From the NCBI GenBank assembly GCA_044227095.1, contig JBGAFV010000002.1:248001-312000 (forward strand): a stretch of 64,000 bases of DNA, given 5' to 3'. The position numbers were made by a program, and so were the translations under genes. The stretch is from JACMLD01 sp044227095. GTDB taxonomy: Bacteria; Bacteroidota; Bacteroidia; Chitinophagales; Chitinophagaceae. This document shows, in pieces, positions 32,849 through 41,163 of this stretch (position 1 is its first letter; the number at the start of each line of letters is the position of its first letter). The notes under the pieces were generated by a model. That model was not told where the DNA came from, did not search any database, and saw nothing but the letters and a program-made list of their open reading frames with translations.

Positions 32849-33715
32849 ATGAACGAGGAAAATGTAAAGTATCTCAAAGACAATCTCAAATACATGGGAT
32901 TCGGAGATAAAGTAAACGAGGAAATGGAAAAAAAGGTCCGTGAAAAGAATCCGGAATTTACGTTGCACGTACAAACGGAGTTCAATAAGAAACCGGTAGA
33001 GGCTGACCTGTATTTCAAAAAATCGGATTCGACCGACATGTACTTTTTCAACAAGTACGATGTGAAAGTTAAAAATTCCGAAGATGCTTCAAAAGATCTG
33101 CAGCAAACTTTTTACATCAACAAAGGGCATGGCGTAACATTGAAAGAATCTTTTAATCTCCTTGAAGGAAGAGCAGTCCACAAAAATCTTATTGATAAAG
33201 AAGGTGAAAAATACAAAGCCTGGATACAGCTCGACCTGGGTGATAAGGATGACAAGGGTAACTATAAACGCCAGCAATACCATGAAAACTATGGCTATAA
33301 CGTAAATGAGGTGCTGGCTAAATATCCCGTAAAAGAAGTATTGGATGCAAAGCAAAAAGAAGAGTTGATCAGTTCTCTTCAGAAGGGGAATGTACAGATA
33401 GTAACATTTGTAAAGGAGGGGAAATCTGAAAAGATGTTTATAGAAGCTGACCCTAAAAACAGGGACTTTAATGTGTATGATTCCAAAATGCAATTGCTTA
33501 GCAAAGACGAAAAAGAGAAGTTTCAATCAGTCGGTCAAAGCGTGGCTAATAAAGCGGTAAAAGAAGAACAAGGTGCGGATAAAAAAAAAGACTTGAAACA
33601 GGAAGGTAGCCAACAGAAAGAAACGCTGGCCAAAGACAAAGAGATAAAAAAAAATGACAAATCGCTGCTACCCAAAAAAAGGGAAAGCAATAAAAAGGGA
33701 ATGGGCATTTCGTAA
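32849..33715 (+). CDS. DUF3945-like mobile-element protein
   Basis: The start is taken at ATG 32849 rather than earlier in-frame ATGs that overlap traN, giving 288 residues. Segments LKDNLKYMGFGDKVNEEMEK, FNLLEGRAVHKNL, YKAWIQLDLGDKDDKGNYK and KMFIEADPKNRDFNVYD match the family carried by many Bacteroidota conjugative elements (DUF3945/DUF4099 group). The C-terminal 60 residues are lysine-rich and disordered. It is cytoplasmic. The function is unknown, and the basic tail hints at nucleic-acid contact. Confidence 0.75.
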   Translation: MNEENVKYLKDNLKYMGFGDKVNEEMEKKVREKNPEFTLHVQTEFNKKPVEADLYFKKSDSTDMYFFNKYDVKVKNSEDASKDLQQTFYINKGHGVTLKESFNLLEGRAVHKNLIDKEGEKYKAWIQLDLGDKDDKGNYKRQQYHENYGYNVNEVLAKYPVKEVLDAKQKEELISSLQKGNVQIVTFVKEGKSEKMFIEADPKNRDFNVYDSKMQLLSKDEKEKFQSVGQSVANKAVKEEQGADKKKDLKQEGSQQKETLAKDKEIKKNDKSLLPKKRESNKKGMGIS

Positions 33716-33749
33716 ACTGCACAGATAGGTTAGATTAAAGACTTGTATC

Positions 33750-34514
33750 ATGAATATTGAAAATATCGCCGCCCTGGCGGCACAGTTGCAATCGCTGGGT
33801 TTTGATGATCCCGGCCTGGGGTTGTTGCGGAGAATTTGTTTCAGACCCGGAAGTTTTATTCTTACCCAAAGTATTCAAAAAGGTGGTGCTGAATTTGTCT
33901 TTCATATAAAGGTAGAAAAAGATCATAGTCATGATACTTATCACCTGAAATACTATGATGCCATTCTGCAAAAAGAAAACGTATGGCAACAAACCGAAAT
34001 AAATGGCATCAACCTGCGGGAAATAGAATCGATGATGTCAGTACTGGATTGGAAAATGGCTTTTGATTTCGATGAGCAAAAACATTGGAATGCTGCTGAC
34101 AAAACAAGTTGGGAAAAGGAATTGAAGATCGAAGCCATAATTGAAGCACTCGGAGAGTTAGAAGCAACTGAAGAAGGGAAAGCATTTGCTAACCATCTCA
34201 AGATAAAATATTGGCGCGATATGCCTTACCAGGAAGTATTTAGCAATATTATGCCTGGTAAAAACAAAAACGACGTGAGCCAGCGGTTTTATTTGTCGGC
34301 GGATCAGCCAGGTATTTCTGCCAGTGAAGCAATCCGATTCCTTCAAAACCGGTGGTTGGATAAACAAATACAGGCTAAAAAGAAAATCGCTGAAATCCCT
34401 GACACGGAAAAAGAAGAAAGTGGCAGCTCGTCTTCAGGGGGAAGTGGATTGTTAAAGAGAAAACGGCTTAATGGTAATAAGGGTAGTAAAAAGAACAACC
34501 TGCTCCGTAATTGA
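33750..34514 (+). CDS. Hypothetical ICE protein
   Basis: The 254-residue cytoplasmic protein begins IENIAALAAQLQSLGFDDPG, has a beta-rich central part (FILTQSIQKGGAEFVFHIKV, YHLKYYDAILQKEN) and a helical region at about 110-200. Its C-terminal 35 residues are rich in serine, glycine, lysine and asparagine. N-terminal resemblance to the preceding gene's opening (an LxxxLxxLGFxD pattern) suggests a distant relation. It lies 34 bp downstream of that gene. No function can be assigned. Confidence 0.68.
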   Translation: MNIENIAALAAQLQSLGFDDPGLGLLRRICFRPGSFILTQSIQKGGAEFVFHIKVEKDHSHDTYHLKYYDAILQKENVWQQTEINGINLREIESMMSVLDWKMAFDFDEQKHWNAADKTSWEKELKIEAIIEALGELEATEEGKAFANHLKIKYWRDMPYQEVFSNIMPGKNKNDVSQRFYLSADQPGISASEAIRFLQNRWLDKQIQAKKKIAEIPDTEKEESGSSSSGGSGLLKRKRLNGNKGSKKNNLLRN

Positions 34515-34527
34515 TAAAAATGAACAC

Positions 34528-34827
34528 ATGGATTTGTTTCCTCCATTGACCGGATTTTATGAAGCCATTGAAGACGATCCAAGGATTGGCACTACGCATA
34601 TCAGCCTGTATATGGCCTTATTGCAACAATGGAATACCAATGGAGGAAGCAATCCTTTCATTATTGAAAGGACATGCATTATGAAGGCGGCTAAAATAAA
34701 TGCCCGCTATACTTATAACAAATGCATCAATGACCTGCAGGAGTTTGGCTATATAAAATATTTGCCGGCATCCAGTCAGTTTACAAGCAGCAGTGTTTTT
34801 TTGAAGGGTATTAAAATGATCAAATAA
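34528..34827 (+). CDS. Small winged-helix-like protein
   Basis: ATG 34528 is chosen because earlier starts overlap the gene upstream; it gives 99 residues. ISLYMALLQQWNTNGGSNPF, ERTCIMKAAKINARYTYNKC and LQEFGYIKYLP form the helix-turn-helix plus wing pattern of small replication or transcription regulators on Bacteroidota elements. It lies 13 bp after the preceding gene and 12 bp before the excisionase-like gene. Confidence 0.65.
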   Translation: MDLFPPLTGFYEAIEDDPRIGTTHISLYMALLQQWNTNGGSNPFIIERTCIMKAAKINARYTYNKCINDLQEFGYIKYLPASSQFTSSSVFLKGIKMIK

Positions 34828-34839
34828 ATTATTATCAAT

Positions 34840-35157
34840 ATGAACACTGTTTTTATTCCAGGAGAAAATGATTTCAGAAGGTGGGTAAAAGAGGCCGTAC
34901 AGGAATGCTTGCAGGAATATTACAAACAGGCACCAGCGGGTGATGATAATCTTGAAGATTTGCTATCGCGCGAACAAGTTGCGCGTATTTTGCATGTTTC
35001 GCTTGTAACGCTAACTGACTGGATGAAACGTGGATTACCATTTCACAAACAGAGAGGCAGGGTTTATTTTGTCAGGTCAGAAGTAATGAAGCATATAAAA
35101 GAACAGCATTGGGGGCAGTTTAAACCTGGTAAAAGGTTTTCATCAATCGGCAATTAA
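34840..35157 (+). CDS. Excisionase-like HTH (MerR/HTH_17) protein
   Basis: The 105-residue protein has LLSREQVARILHVSLVTLTD, then WMKRGLPFHKQRGRVYFVR and SEVMKHI at about 49-90, the HTH_17 winged-helix of excisionase-family proteins that bind attachment or promoter sites. The N-terminal 45 residues are acidic. It is the last plus-strand gene before the right-end cargo and is convergent with the fructose-bisphosphatase gene. It could regulate excision or transfer-gene expression. Confidence 0.82.
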   Translation: MNTVFIPGENDFRRWVKEAVQECLQEYYKQAPAGDDNLEDLLSREQVARILHVSLVTLTDWMKRGLPFHKQRGRVYFVRSEVMKHIKEQHWGQFKPGKRFSSIGN

Positions 35158-35164
35158 GAGAGCG

Positions 35165-36139
35165 TTAAGTTATTCCGGAGTATGCAAGCAATTCATTTAC
35201 CATTTCTTTGCTGCCTGCGAAAAAAGGTGTGCGCTGATGGAGAGATGTGGGTTCTATATCAAGTATACGATGTCGTGCGTCGGTAGCTTTCCCTCCAGCC
35301 GCTTCAATTATAAAAGCCATGGGATTGCATTCATACAACAACCGCAATTTACCTGAAGGTTTACGCGTGGTGGAAGGATACATAAACAAACCGCCTTGCA
35401 GCAGGCAACGGTGGATATCAGGCACCATACTCCCTGTATATCTTTGCGTACAACACTTGCCTGTGGTAACTGCCTTATGTTGTACATGCTTTAAATATTC
35501 CTGCAGTTGTTGGCTATACTGCATAAAATAACAACCATTAACAGCGTATGTATTGCCTTGCAAAGGAACACGTATACCGGTCTTGGTTAACCGAAATCTC
35601 CCGTTTTCGGGGTCGAGAATAAAACAGTCTGCACCGGCGCCGGTTGCGTAGACCAATACCGTTGCTATGCCATATAAAACATAGCCAGCTGCTACCTGGC
35701 GGTGACCTGCTTGTAAAAAGTCAGCCGTTGTTGGTGGTGTACCTATCGGTGATACCCTGCGGTAAATAGCGAAAATGCTGCCAATGGAAATATGAACATT
35801 GATATTGCTGCTGCCATCGAGTGGATCAAACAAGCATATGTAAGGTGACCGTTGGCTGTTTTCATTTTCAAAAGCGACAAAATCATCGAGTTCCTCGCTC
35901 GCGATTCCTGCACAACCGCCAGGCTGTTGCAGGAAATGTATAAACTGGTTATTGGCAAACAGATCAAGTGGCTGCACGGTTTCACCGTGTATATTCACAG
36001 AACCAGCACCTTGGATGTTACCCAGACGCCAGGGTTGCCTGATGGCGTCCTGAATTTTAATTGCTGCGTCACAAATGCACTGCAGGACTGTTGCAGTTCC
36101 GTAAAAGCTCTTTGAAATTTCGGTCAAGTTATTAATCAT
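35165..36139 (-). CDS. fbp: Fructose-1,6-bisphosphatase, class 1
   Basis: The start is taken at ATG 36139 (324 residues, close to the family's about 330). An earlier ATG at 36253 would overlap the gene upstream. Diagnostic motifs are NIHGETVQPLDLFANN, ASEEL, the metal-binding FDPLDGSSNI, and the late ECNPMAFIIEAAGGKATDA that lines the active site. It hydrolyses fructose 1,6-bisphosphate in gluconeogenesis, in the cytoplasm. It is unusual to find it between transfer genes and an integration site. It could be element cargo or a chromosomal gene stranded by rearrangement. It converges with the excisionase-like gene 7 bp away. Confidence 0.9.
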   Translation of the reverse strand: MINNLTEISKSFYGTATVLQCICDAAIKIQDAIRQPWRLGNIQGAGSVNIHGETVQPLDLFANNQFIHFLQQPGGCAGIASEELDDFVAFENENSQRSPYICLFDPLDGSSNINVHISIGSIFAIYRRVSPIGTPPTTADFLQAGHRQVAAGYVLYGIATVLVYATGAGADCFILDPENGRFRLTKTGIRVPLQGNTYAVNGCYFMQYSQQLQEYLKHVQHKAVTTGKCCTQRYTGSMVPDIHRCLLQGGLFMYPSTTRKPSGKLRLLYECNPMAFIIEAAGGKATDARHRILDIEPTSLHQRTPFFAGSKEMVNELLAYSGIT

Positions 36140-36177
36140 AGTATGTTTTTCTGTAGCGTTTGAAGCATTTAAAAAAA

Positions 36178-36477
36178 TTATTGAGATGGTTGCAAGGAAT
36201 CCAATAACCCTGGAGGGGTACGGCGAAAACTGTATTGTTTTGGCAGCAAACATTCCAACGCGGTGACACCTTCCAATTTTCGTAAGCGGCGGGCAGTGAA
36301 ACCAGCAGCAAAACTGTCAAGTTCACAAATAATGATTAACCTGTTCCGTGACGGATGGATTTGCGTACAAAATAAGCTGGGCACTATATCTTTTTTACGC
36401 AGCCATTGCGCAACCCTGTCGACAGTTGCATCAGCAGAATCAATTACAATAATGTAAGCAACTTTGATAGTTGGCAT
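36178..36477 (-). CDS. ACT-domain-like small protein
   Basis: The 99-residue protein has the beta-alpha-beta pattern of an ACT domain: AYIIVIDSADATVDRVAQWL, then SRNRLIIICELDSFAAGFTA and RRLRKLEGVTALECL. It resembles the regulatory subunit of acetolactate synthase, but is divergent and not next to a catalytic subunit. It lies 38 bp upstream of the fructose-bisphosphatase gene in the same direction. A ligand-sensing regulatory role is plausible; the ligand is unknown. The C-terminal 25 residues fall outside the fold. Confidence 0.6.
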   Translation of the reverse strand: MPTIKVAYIIVIDSADATVDRVAQWLRKKDIVPSLFCTQIHPSRNRLIIICELDSFAAGFTARRLRKLEGVTALECLLPKQYSFRRTPPGLLDSLQPSQ

Positions 36478-36494
36478 TTGATGTATTTTTTATA

Positions 36495-36518
36495 AAAGGG
36501 TTGTAGAAACAACCCTTT
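36495..36518. terminator. Perfect 10-bp hairpin
   Basis: AAAGGGTTGT (36495-36504) pairs with ACAACCCTTT (36509-36518) around a 4-base loop. It lies just upstream of the ACT-like gene. It could end transcription entering from the tRNA side or insulate the element's right end. Confidence 0.55.
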
Positions 36519-37065
36519 CCCGTTATAACCTTAAACAACAATCCTTAAAACAAAAACAAGGGGCATTGTAAACACAAACCCCCGCTTGCCGGCACATGGT
36601 TGCCAGCGACATGAGAAACATTTTTCTTATTGGAATTATCTAAATCAAACCTGATTTGTAAAGAGTGGCTTCAGCAACAGGTCATGGCGAGTGCATGCAT
36701 CAGTAAAATATAATTGAATCGTTTATCGCCAAATCGTTTTGTGGGATAATCAGGCCGCATGGCTAATTTTTATATAAGACACCCTAGACCGAAAAAAGAC
36801 GACACTGAAAGCCATTTATTATTTTCTACAATACAGTCACGCTGAGATTCATTGCTAAAATATTACTACGTTAACAGTCACGTCCAACTGCCAAGCCGCA
36901 AACCATCAGTTTTTGCCTTCTGCAGGTCGAAGAAAAATAAATTTAAAGTCGTATTTTTAGGGAGATAAAAGTTCTTTACATCTCGGAAAAACTTTGCAGA
37001 AAATTAAATAAGGTTAAGAATTAAGGGGGATGTTTGCAAATTGTTTGCAAATTCAGGTAAAAGAG

Positions 37066-37089
37066 AAAGGCTCCCGATTGGAAGCCTTT
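37066..37089 (-). terminator. Terminator after tRNA-Leu
   Basis: AAAGGCT (37066-37072) and AGCCTTT (37083-37089) form a stem beginning 21 bp past the tRNA-Leu 3' end on the minus strand. It is well placed to end the tRNA-Gly to tRNA-Leu transcript. If the ICE integrated at the tRNA 3' end, this terminator may have been brought by it. Confidence 0.55.
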
Positions 37090-37109
37090 CATAACAGATT
37101 GAAAAACAG

Positions 37110-37195
37110 TACCCAGGAACGGAGTTGAACCGTCACTCGCATTGCTGCGAACAGGATTTTAAGTCCTGCGTGTCTACCAATTCCACCACCCGGGT
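37110..37195 (-). tRNA. tRNA-Leu (UAA)
   Basis: An 86-nucleotide class II tRNA. The acceptor stem pairs ACCCGGG (5' end at 37195) with CCTGGGT, followed by discriminator A at 37110. The D arm is TGGAATTGGTAGACAC and the anticodon loop carries TAA within GACTTAAAATCC. A leucine-type long variable arm is present, and the T arm is GACGGTTCAACTCCGTT. CCA is not encoded. The mobile region lies exactly beyond its 3' end, as expected for a tRNA-Leu integration site. Confidence 0.95.
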
Positions 37196-37201
37196 GACAC
37201 A

Positions 37202-37224
37202 GCACCTCTCTAAAACCGAGGTGC
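37202..37224. terminator. Hairpin between the two tRNA genes
   Basis: GCACCTC (37202-37208) and GAGGTGC (37218-37224) form a 7-bp stem followed by A9. A second stem, ATCCAAAC (37233-37240) with GTTTGGAT (37246-37253), follows before tRNA-Gly. They may act as processing signals for a tRNA transcript or as terminators. Confidence 0.5.
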
Positions 37225-37257
37225 AAAAAAAAATCCAAACACAAGGTTTGGATGTGG

Positions 37258-37330
<73 letters not shown>

Positions 37331-37459
37331 TTTTATTATAAAGAACTATACCTCAGTCACCTATCCCTCTTCAAAAACAACTGCTTTTCAATTAAAGCGC
37401 CGTTTTTTCGGGACTGCAAAAATAAGCATTGCAGCCATACAGAAAAATATTTTTTAAGC

Positions 37460-37675
37460 TTATTTATACTGCGGGGTATACAGTGTATTGGAAGTTACAT
37501 TTACTTCCGGCCTTCCTTTATAACGGTGGGCCCATAAACCAAAACTTCCGCCTACAATAAAAGCAACTATGCAAAACACCTGCAGGTAGAAAAGAAAAAC
37601 CGAGGAGTTTACCCAGCTATATGCAAAATCTTGTTCTTCGGGATTTTTATATTCTATTGGCTCTACAGCTTCCAT
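37460..37675 (-). CDS. Small membrane protein of unknown function
   Basis: The 71-residue protein has one hydrophobic helix at about 25-48 (VFLFYLQVFCIVAFIVGGSF) between an acidic N-terminus (EAVEPIEYKNPEEQDFAY) and a basic-polar C-terminus. The N-terminus is probably cytoplasmic. No family is recognised. It is the first chromosomal gene after the tRNA pair, 43 bp downstream of the glycosyltransferase gene on the same strand and possibly co-transcribed with it. Confidence 0.6.
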   Translation of the reverse strand: MEAVEPIEYKNPEEQDFAYSWVNSSVFLFYLQVFCIVAFIVGGSFGLWAHRYKGRPEVNVTSNTLYTPQYK

Positions 37676-37718
37676 ATTGATGTATTATTACCCGCAAAAA
37701 TAGCGGTTACCGTTTATA

Positions 37719-38747
37719 TTACACAGGTTTATGCCCCATAATTTCAGAAAATTTTCTTTTACCCTGTACAAAATATGCCCAAATAATGCTCTTGTGCCAC
37801 ATACCGCCAACAGCTATCTTCTTTCGCACAGGCATTATACTCTGACCTCTTTTAAAAAAAAGCCATTTTGCAAAACCTGCATGCGCTTTTAATACAGCAA
37901 CGCAATAACCAGGTTCGCCACTTAACAAGCCTTTGCATGCAGTTATTATATCCAGCACAATGCGCAATGGCAGTTTCCAAAATAATTCTCCTGTAGAAAG
38001 ATTTTTAAAAAGCATTATCAAATTGTTCCTGAAGTTGAGGTACACTTTTCTTGCATTTCCTTTTGGCAATGTACCACCACCAACATGGTACACTATTGAT
38101 GCAGGGCAAACCATTATCTTATAACCGGCAAGTTGCATGCGCCAGCATAAATCTATCTCTTCCATATGCGCAAAGAAAAAAGGATCCAGTCCGCCGCAGC
38201 TATGGTACACATTAGCCCTTACAAACATAGCAGCACCACTTGCCCAAAAAACAATAGCATTATCATTGTATTGTGCTGTATCTTCTTCACACACATCAAA
38301 TATTCTCCCTCGTGCAAAAGGATATCCGAGGTAATCTATCCATCCGCCTGCCGCACCTGCATATTCAAACATATTACGCTGGCTTTCCATTAAAATTTTT
38401 GGCTGGCAGGCACTAATGCTAATATCACTTTCCATTAAATCAATAACTGGTTCTACCCAACCGGGCGTTACTTCCACATCAGAATTCAGCAATACATAAT
38501 AATCGGCTTTTACCTGCTTCAATGCATCATTATAACCCTTCGCAAATCCACCATTATCAGGTAAAGCTATAATACGAACCAACGGATAGGATTGCCGCAA
38601 AAAAGCAATTGAATCATCTGTTGAACCATTGTCTGCAACAATGATTTCTACATTGCTATATGTGGTTGCCAACACAGATGGCAGAAACTGCTGCAAAAAC
38701 TGCCGCCCGTTCCAGTTAAGAATTACTATGGCTACACTTGGTTTCAA
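37719..38747 (-). CDS. Glycosyltransferase family 2 (rhamnosyltransferase-like)
   Basis: The 342-residue protein opens VAIVILNWNGRQFLQQFLPS, the family 2 N-terminus. It has ADNGSTDDS, LNSDVEV (the metal-binding DxD-type site, about residues 91-97) and a later AHMEEIDLCWRMQLAGYKI, which matches the ED/W acceptor segment of rhamnosyl and related transferases. The C-terminal 80 residues include hydrophobic patches that could attach to the membrane. It transfers a sugar from a nucleotide donor, probably to a surface polysaccharide. It is probably transcribed together with the 71-residue gene downstream. Confidence 0.9.
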   Translation of the reverse strand: MKPSVAIVILNWNGRQFLQQFLPSVLATTYSNVEIIVADNGSTDDSIAFLRQSYPLVRIIALPDNGGFAKGYNDALKQVKADYYVLLNSDVEVTPGWVEPVIDLMESDISISACQPKILMESQRNMFEYAGAAGGWIDYLGYPFARGRIFDVCEEDTAQYNDNAIVFWASGAAMFVRANVYHSCGGLDPFFFAHMEEIDLCWRMQLAGYKIMVCPASIVYHVGGGTLPKGNARKVYLNFRNNLIMLFKNLSTGELFWKLPLRIVLDIITACKGLLSGEPGYCVAVLKAHAGFAKWLFFKRGQSIMPVRKKIAVGGMWHKSIIWAYFVQGKRKFSEIMGHKPV

Positions 38748-39011
38748 TTACTATAATAGTTGCTTCAAAAATAAGTATTGAAAAATAATATCGCTTTGGT
38801 AATAATAAGTTTTATTTGGCCAGCAGTATTAACACAGCTGCAGCATTCTTGCGTCGCACACTTCAACCTATATATCACCATTCATCATCTCATATCAAAG
38901 CATCCGGTTAAGATAAGTTTTTGCAGCCAGCCAATAAAACTTCAGGCTAAATAATATCCGCATAAATCTTATACCTGTTTAAAACTGAAAAAATCAATTT
39001 ACATTCGGTGC
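38748..39011. other. Divergent intergenic region with interspersed repeat
   Basis: This 264-bp gap separates the glycosyltransferase (minus strand) and the histidine kinase (plus strand). It holds one copy of the GCGTCGCAC repeat at 38841-38866 and presumably both promoters. Confidence 0.6.
38841..38866 (+). repeat. Interspersed repeat, GCGTCGCAC family, copy 1
   Basis: CAGCATTCTTGCGTCGCACA and the following CTTCAA match intergenic copies at 55829-55857 and, inverted, 60395-60416. The upstream 25-30 bp (a T-rich run, then AGTATTAACACAGC) also resembles the flanks of the other two copies. Confidence 0.75.
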
Positions 39012-40175
39012 ATGATAGCATCCTTGTTTAACTGGCGCACAGGGCTGGCGTTAATTGCCATTGTCATTGTAGGCAGTTCGGTTTTTTATTCCCAATACCT
39101 TGCAAAAAAAATAATAAAAGAAGAAAGATTAAGGGTAGAACAATGGGTAGAAGCTGCAAAATTACTGCTCAATGATTCTTCGGGTGTAAGCACCAAACTG
39201 GTTACGTTAATTATGCCGGAGAATAAAACCATTCCCATTATTGCTACCAATGAGAAAGGCGATATTGTAACTTTTGCCAACCTAGATTCTGTAAAAGTGG
39301 CGGCAGACACCGGTTACGTACGTGCGCAGTTAAAGCAGTTCCAGGCACAGAATACACCCATTGAATGGGTAAACCCGCTGGATTCTTCTGCACACGATTA
39401 TTATTATTACGGTCATACCAAGTTGCTGAACGAAGTGCAATATTTTCCGCTGATACAATTGTTTATAGTAGCATTGTTTATTATTATTACCATTACAGCT
39501 ATCAGCACACGAAATAAATCAACACAAAACCAGGTATGGGCAGGCATGGCTAAAGAAACTGCTCACCAGTTGGGCACGCCTATTTCATCGCTGGAAGGAT
39601 GGGTAGAAATGCTGAAAGAAAATGGCGCTAATTCTTCCATAACTTCAGAATTAAAAAAAGATGTGGACCGGCTCAAACTTGTATCAGATCGATTTGGAAA
39701 AATTGGAAGCAAACCACAACTGGAATTGAACAACATTGTGGATGAAACAGACAAAATGCTTGAATATATCCGCAAACGGGCCACAGGCAAAGTGCAGTTT
39801 ACATTCAATCATTACGAGAAGGAAATCATCAACGCTTCTATTTCACCACCGCTTTTCGACTGGGTTATTGAAAACCTTTTAAAAAATGCACTTGATGCTA
39901 TGGATGGAAAAGGTGCTATTACTATCGATATAAAGGATAATGCCAAAGACATTTATATTGATGTTTCGGATACCGGCAAAGGCATCAGCGCAGCCAATAT
40001 CAGTAAAGTTTTTAAGCCCGGGTTTACTACCAAAAAAAGAGGATGGGGACTTGGGCTTAGCCTCTCAAAACGCATTGTAGAGCAATTTCACAACGGAAAA
40101 TTATTTGTAAAACAATCCGAGCCCGGCAAAGGCACTACATTCAGGATTGTATTGCCCAGGCCTGGAATTATTTAA
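39012..40175 (+). CDS. Sensor histidine kinase
   Basis: The 387-residue protein has a membrane helix at about 10-27 and a second at about 145-165 (YFPLIQLFIVALFIIITITA), with a 115-residue extracytoplasmic sensing region between. The dimerisation box ETAHQLGTPISSLEGWVEML contains the phospho-acceptor His185. The ATP-binding domain has NLLKNALDAMDG (N box), DTGKGI (G1) and GWGLGLSLSKRIV (G2). No response-regulator gene is adjacent, so it is an orphan kinase and its partner must be elsewhere. The signal is unknown. Confidence 0.93.
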   Translation: MIASLFNWRTGLALIAIVIVGSSVFYSQYLAKKIIKEERLRVEQWVEAAKLLLNDSSGVSTKLVTLIMPENKTIPIIATNEKGDIVTFANLDSVKVAADTGYVRAQLKQFQAQNTPIEWVNPLDSSAHDYYYYGHTKLLNEVQYFPLIQLFIVALFIIITITAISTRNKSTQNQVWAGMAKETAHQLGTPISSLEGWVEMLKENGANSSITSELKKDVDRLKLVSDRFGKIGSKPQLELNNIVDETDKMLEYIRKRATGKVQFTFNHYEKEIINASISPPLFDWVIENLLKNALDAMDGKGAITIDIKDNAKDIYIDVSDTGKGISAANISKVFKPGFTTKKRGWGLGLSLSKRIVEQFHNGKLFVKQSEPGKGTTFRIVLPRPGII

Positions 40176-40255
40176 TTGGTTGATCAGTTGATGTAAAACC
40201 CGGTTCTTGCAAAGAAACCAGTCAACAAATCAACCTATTAGCTGATCAACTAATT
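40174..40255. repeat. Imperfect inverted repeat after the kinase gene
   Basis: AATTGGTTGATCAGTT (40174-40189) and AGCTGATCAACTAATT (40240-40255) are inverted copies with two mismatches, separated by 50 bp. Each arm contains TTGATCA-type sequence, and the second resembles the AGCT-rich repeats found elsewhere in the window. Confidence 0.6.
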
Positions 40256-40281
40256 GCCAAATCAATTAACTTGCAGCCGCT

Positions 40282-40367
40282 GCGGAGGTGGCGAAATTGG
40301 TAGACGCACTACTTTGAGGTGGTAGCGCCTTTTACCGGGCGTGGGAGTTCGAATCTCCTCTTCCGCA
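40282..40367 (+). tRNA. tRNA-Leu (GAG)
   Basis: An 86-nucleotide class II tRNA. Acceptor GCGGAGG pairs with CTTCCGC (one G-T), discriminator A at 40367. The D arm is GCGAAATTGGTAGACGC and the anticodon loop TTGAGGT gives anticodon GAG. A long variable arm follows (GGTAGCGCCTTTTACCGGGC), then T arm GTGGGAGTTCGAATCTCCTC. No CCA encoded. Confidence 0.96.
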
Positions 40368-40371
40368 CATA

Positions 40372-40400
40372 AAAAAGACAGTCAACAAGACTGTCTTTTT
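40372..40400 (+). terminator. Terminator after tRNA-Leu(GAG)
   Basis: AAAAAGACAGTC (40372-40383) pairs with GACTGTCTTTTT (40389-40400) around a 5-base loop and runs into CTTTTTC. A strong intrinsic terminator 5 bp past the tRNA. Confidence 0.88.
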
Positions 40401-40530
40401 CTTTTTCTAACTGCCAATACTTAACAAAAGCATAACCCTTATTTGCAACTGGCCCTCTATTTCTTATCAGCGAATTTCTCTGCACTTGCGTAACTTTACA
40501 GAGCCCAAACCAGTAAGGATATATATTATT

Positions 40531-41163
40531 ATGAACGAGCACATTAACAGGGACGAACACGTTTTGACAGATATTCTTTCTGCGGCCAGATCTTTGTTTG
40601 AAAAACAGGGACTGAAAAAAACAACCATGGATGATATTGCATCCAGGATAGGTAAATGCAAAGGCGCACTCTACTATTATTTTGCAAGTAAAGATGAAAT
40701 TTTTGAAGCTGTTGTAGAACAGGAAATGACAGAGTTTTTTAAACAACTTTCAATTGAAACCAATGCGTTTTACGGTGCAAAAGAAAAGCTGATTGCATAC
40801 TGCAGAACAAGACTTAAAAAGATAAGGGAGTTCTGTAACCTTAATGAAGTGCTTAAAAAAGATTTGATTGATTTTGCAGGAAAGATGGAAACCATCAAAA
40901 AAAAGTACGACACTATGCAGGTTGTGCTGGTAGAAAATATTATCCGCGATGGCATTAAAAAAGCAGAGTTCAAAAAAATGGACGCTGAATATGTAGGATC
41001 ACTTTCTTATCTCATCGTTAGTTCATTTAAAGGGCTCGAAATGCCATTGAATGTAGACATACAATACAACAGTCTTAATAAAATGGCAGACTTTATTGTA
41101 AATGTAATGGTAGATGGCATCGGCTGCCAGAAAATTGCAAAGCCAGAGCTGGCGGCATTTTAG
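40531..41163 (+). CDS. TetR-family transcriptional regulator
   Basis: The start is taken at ATG 40531 (210 residues), since the in-frame codon at 40486 is far from any signal. The N-terminal HTH (about 10-56) reads ILSAARSLFEKQGLKKTTMD, then IASRIGKCKGALYYYFASKD, the TetR/AcrR DNA-binding domain. The C-terminal ligand-binding half (60-210) is helical and has no recognisable ligand signature. It stands alone and divergently from no obvious target, so its regulon is unknown. Confidence 0.93.
   Translation: MNEHINRDEHVLTDILSAARSLFEKQGLKKTTMDDIASRIGKCKGALYYYFASKDEIFEAVVEQEMTEFFKQLSIETNAFYGAKEKLIAYCRTRLKKIREFCNLNEVLKKDLIDFAGKMETIKKKYDTMQVVLVENIIRDGIKKAEFKKMDAEYVGSLSYLIVSSFKGLEMPLNVDIQYNSLNKMADFIVNVMVDGIGCQKIAKPELAAF

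Larger units (their letters stand above)
36478..37109. other. Non-coding right end of the element, candidate attachment region
   Basis: These 632 bp hold no credible gene. They contain a hairpin at 36495-36518, a 13-base direct repeat around 37031-37053 (GTTTGCAAATT type) and a terminator at 37066-37089 just before the tRNA-Leu 3' end. ICEs that use tRNA sites normally have such a non-coding flank with integrase arm sites. That is inference; the matching far end is outside the window. Confidence 0.5.

Noticed and set aside
35165..36139. Fructose-bisphosphatase as a pseudogene
   Set aside because: The frame is open over full family length and the FDPLDGSSN site and other motifs are intact.
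40486..40530. A 15-residue N-terminal extension of the TetR protein
   Set aside because: The upstream ATG gives residues unlike TetR N-termini; the ATG at 40531 gives the normal length.
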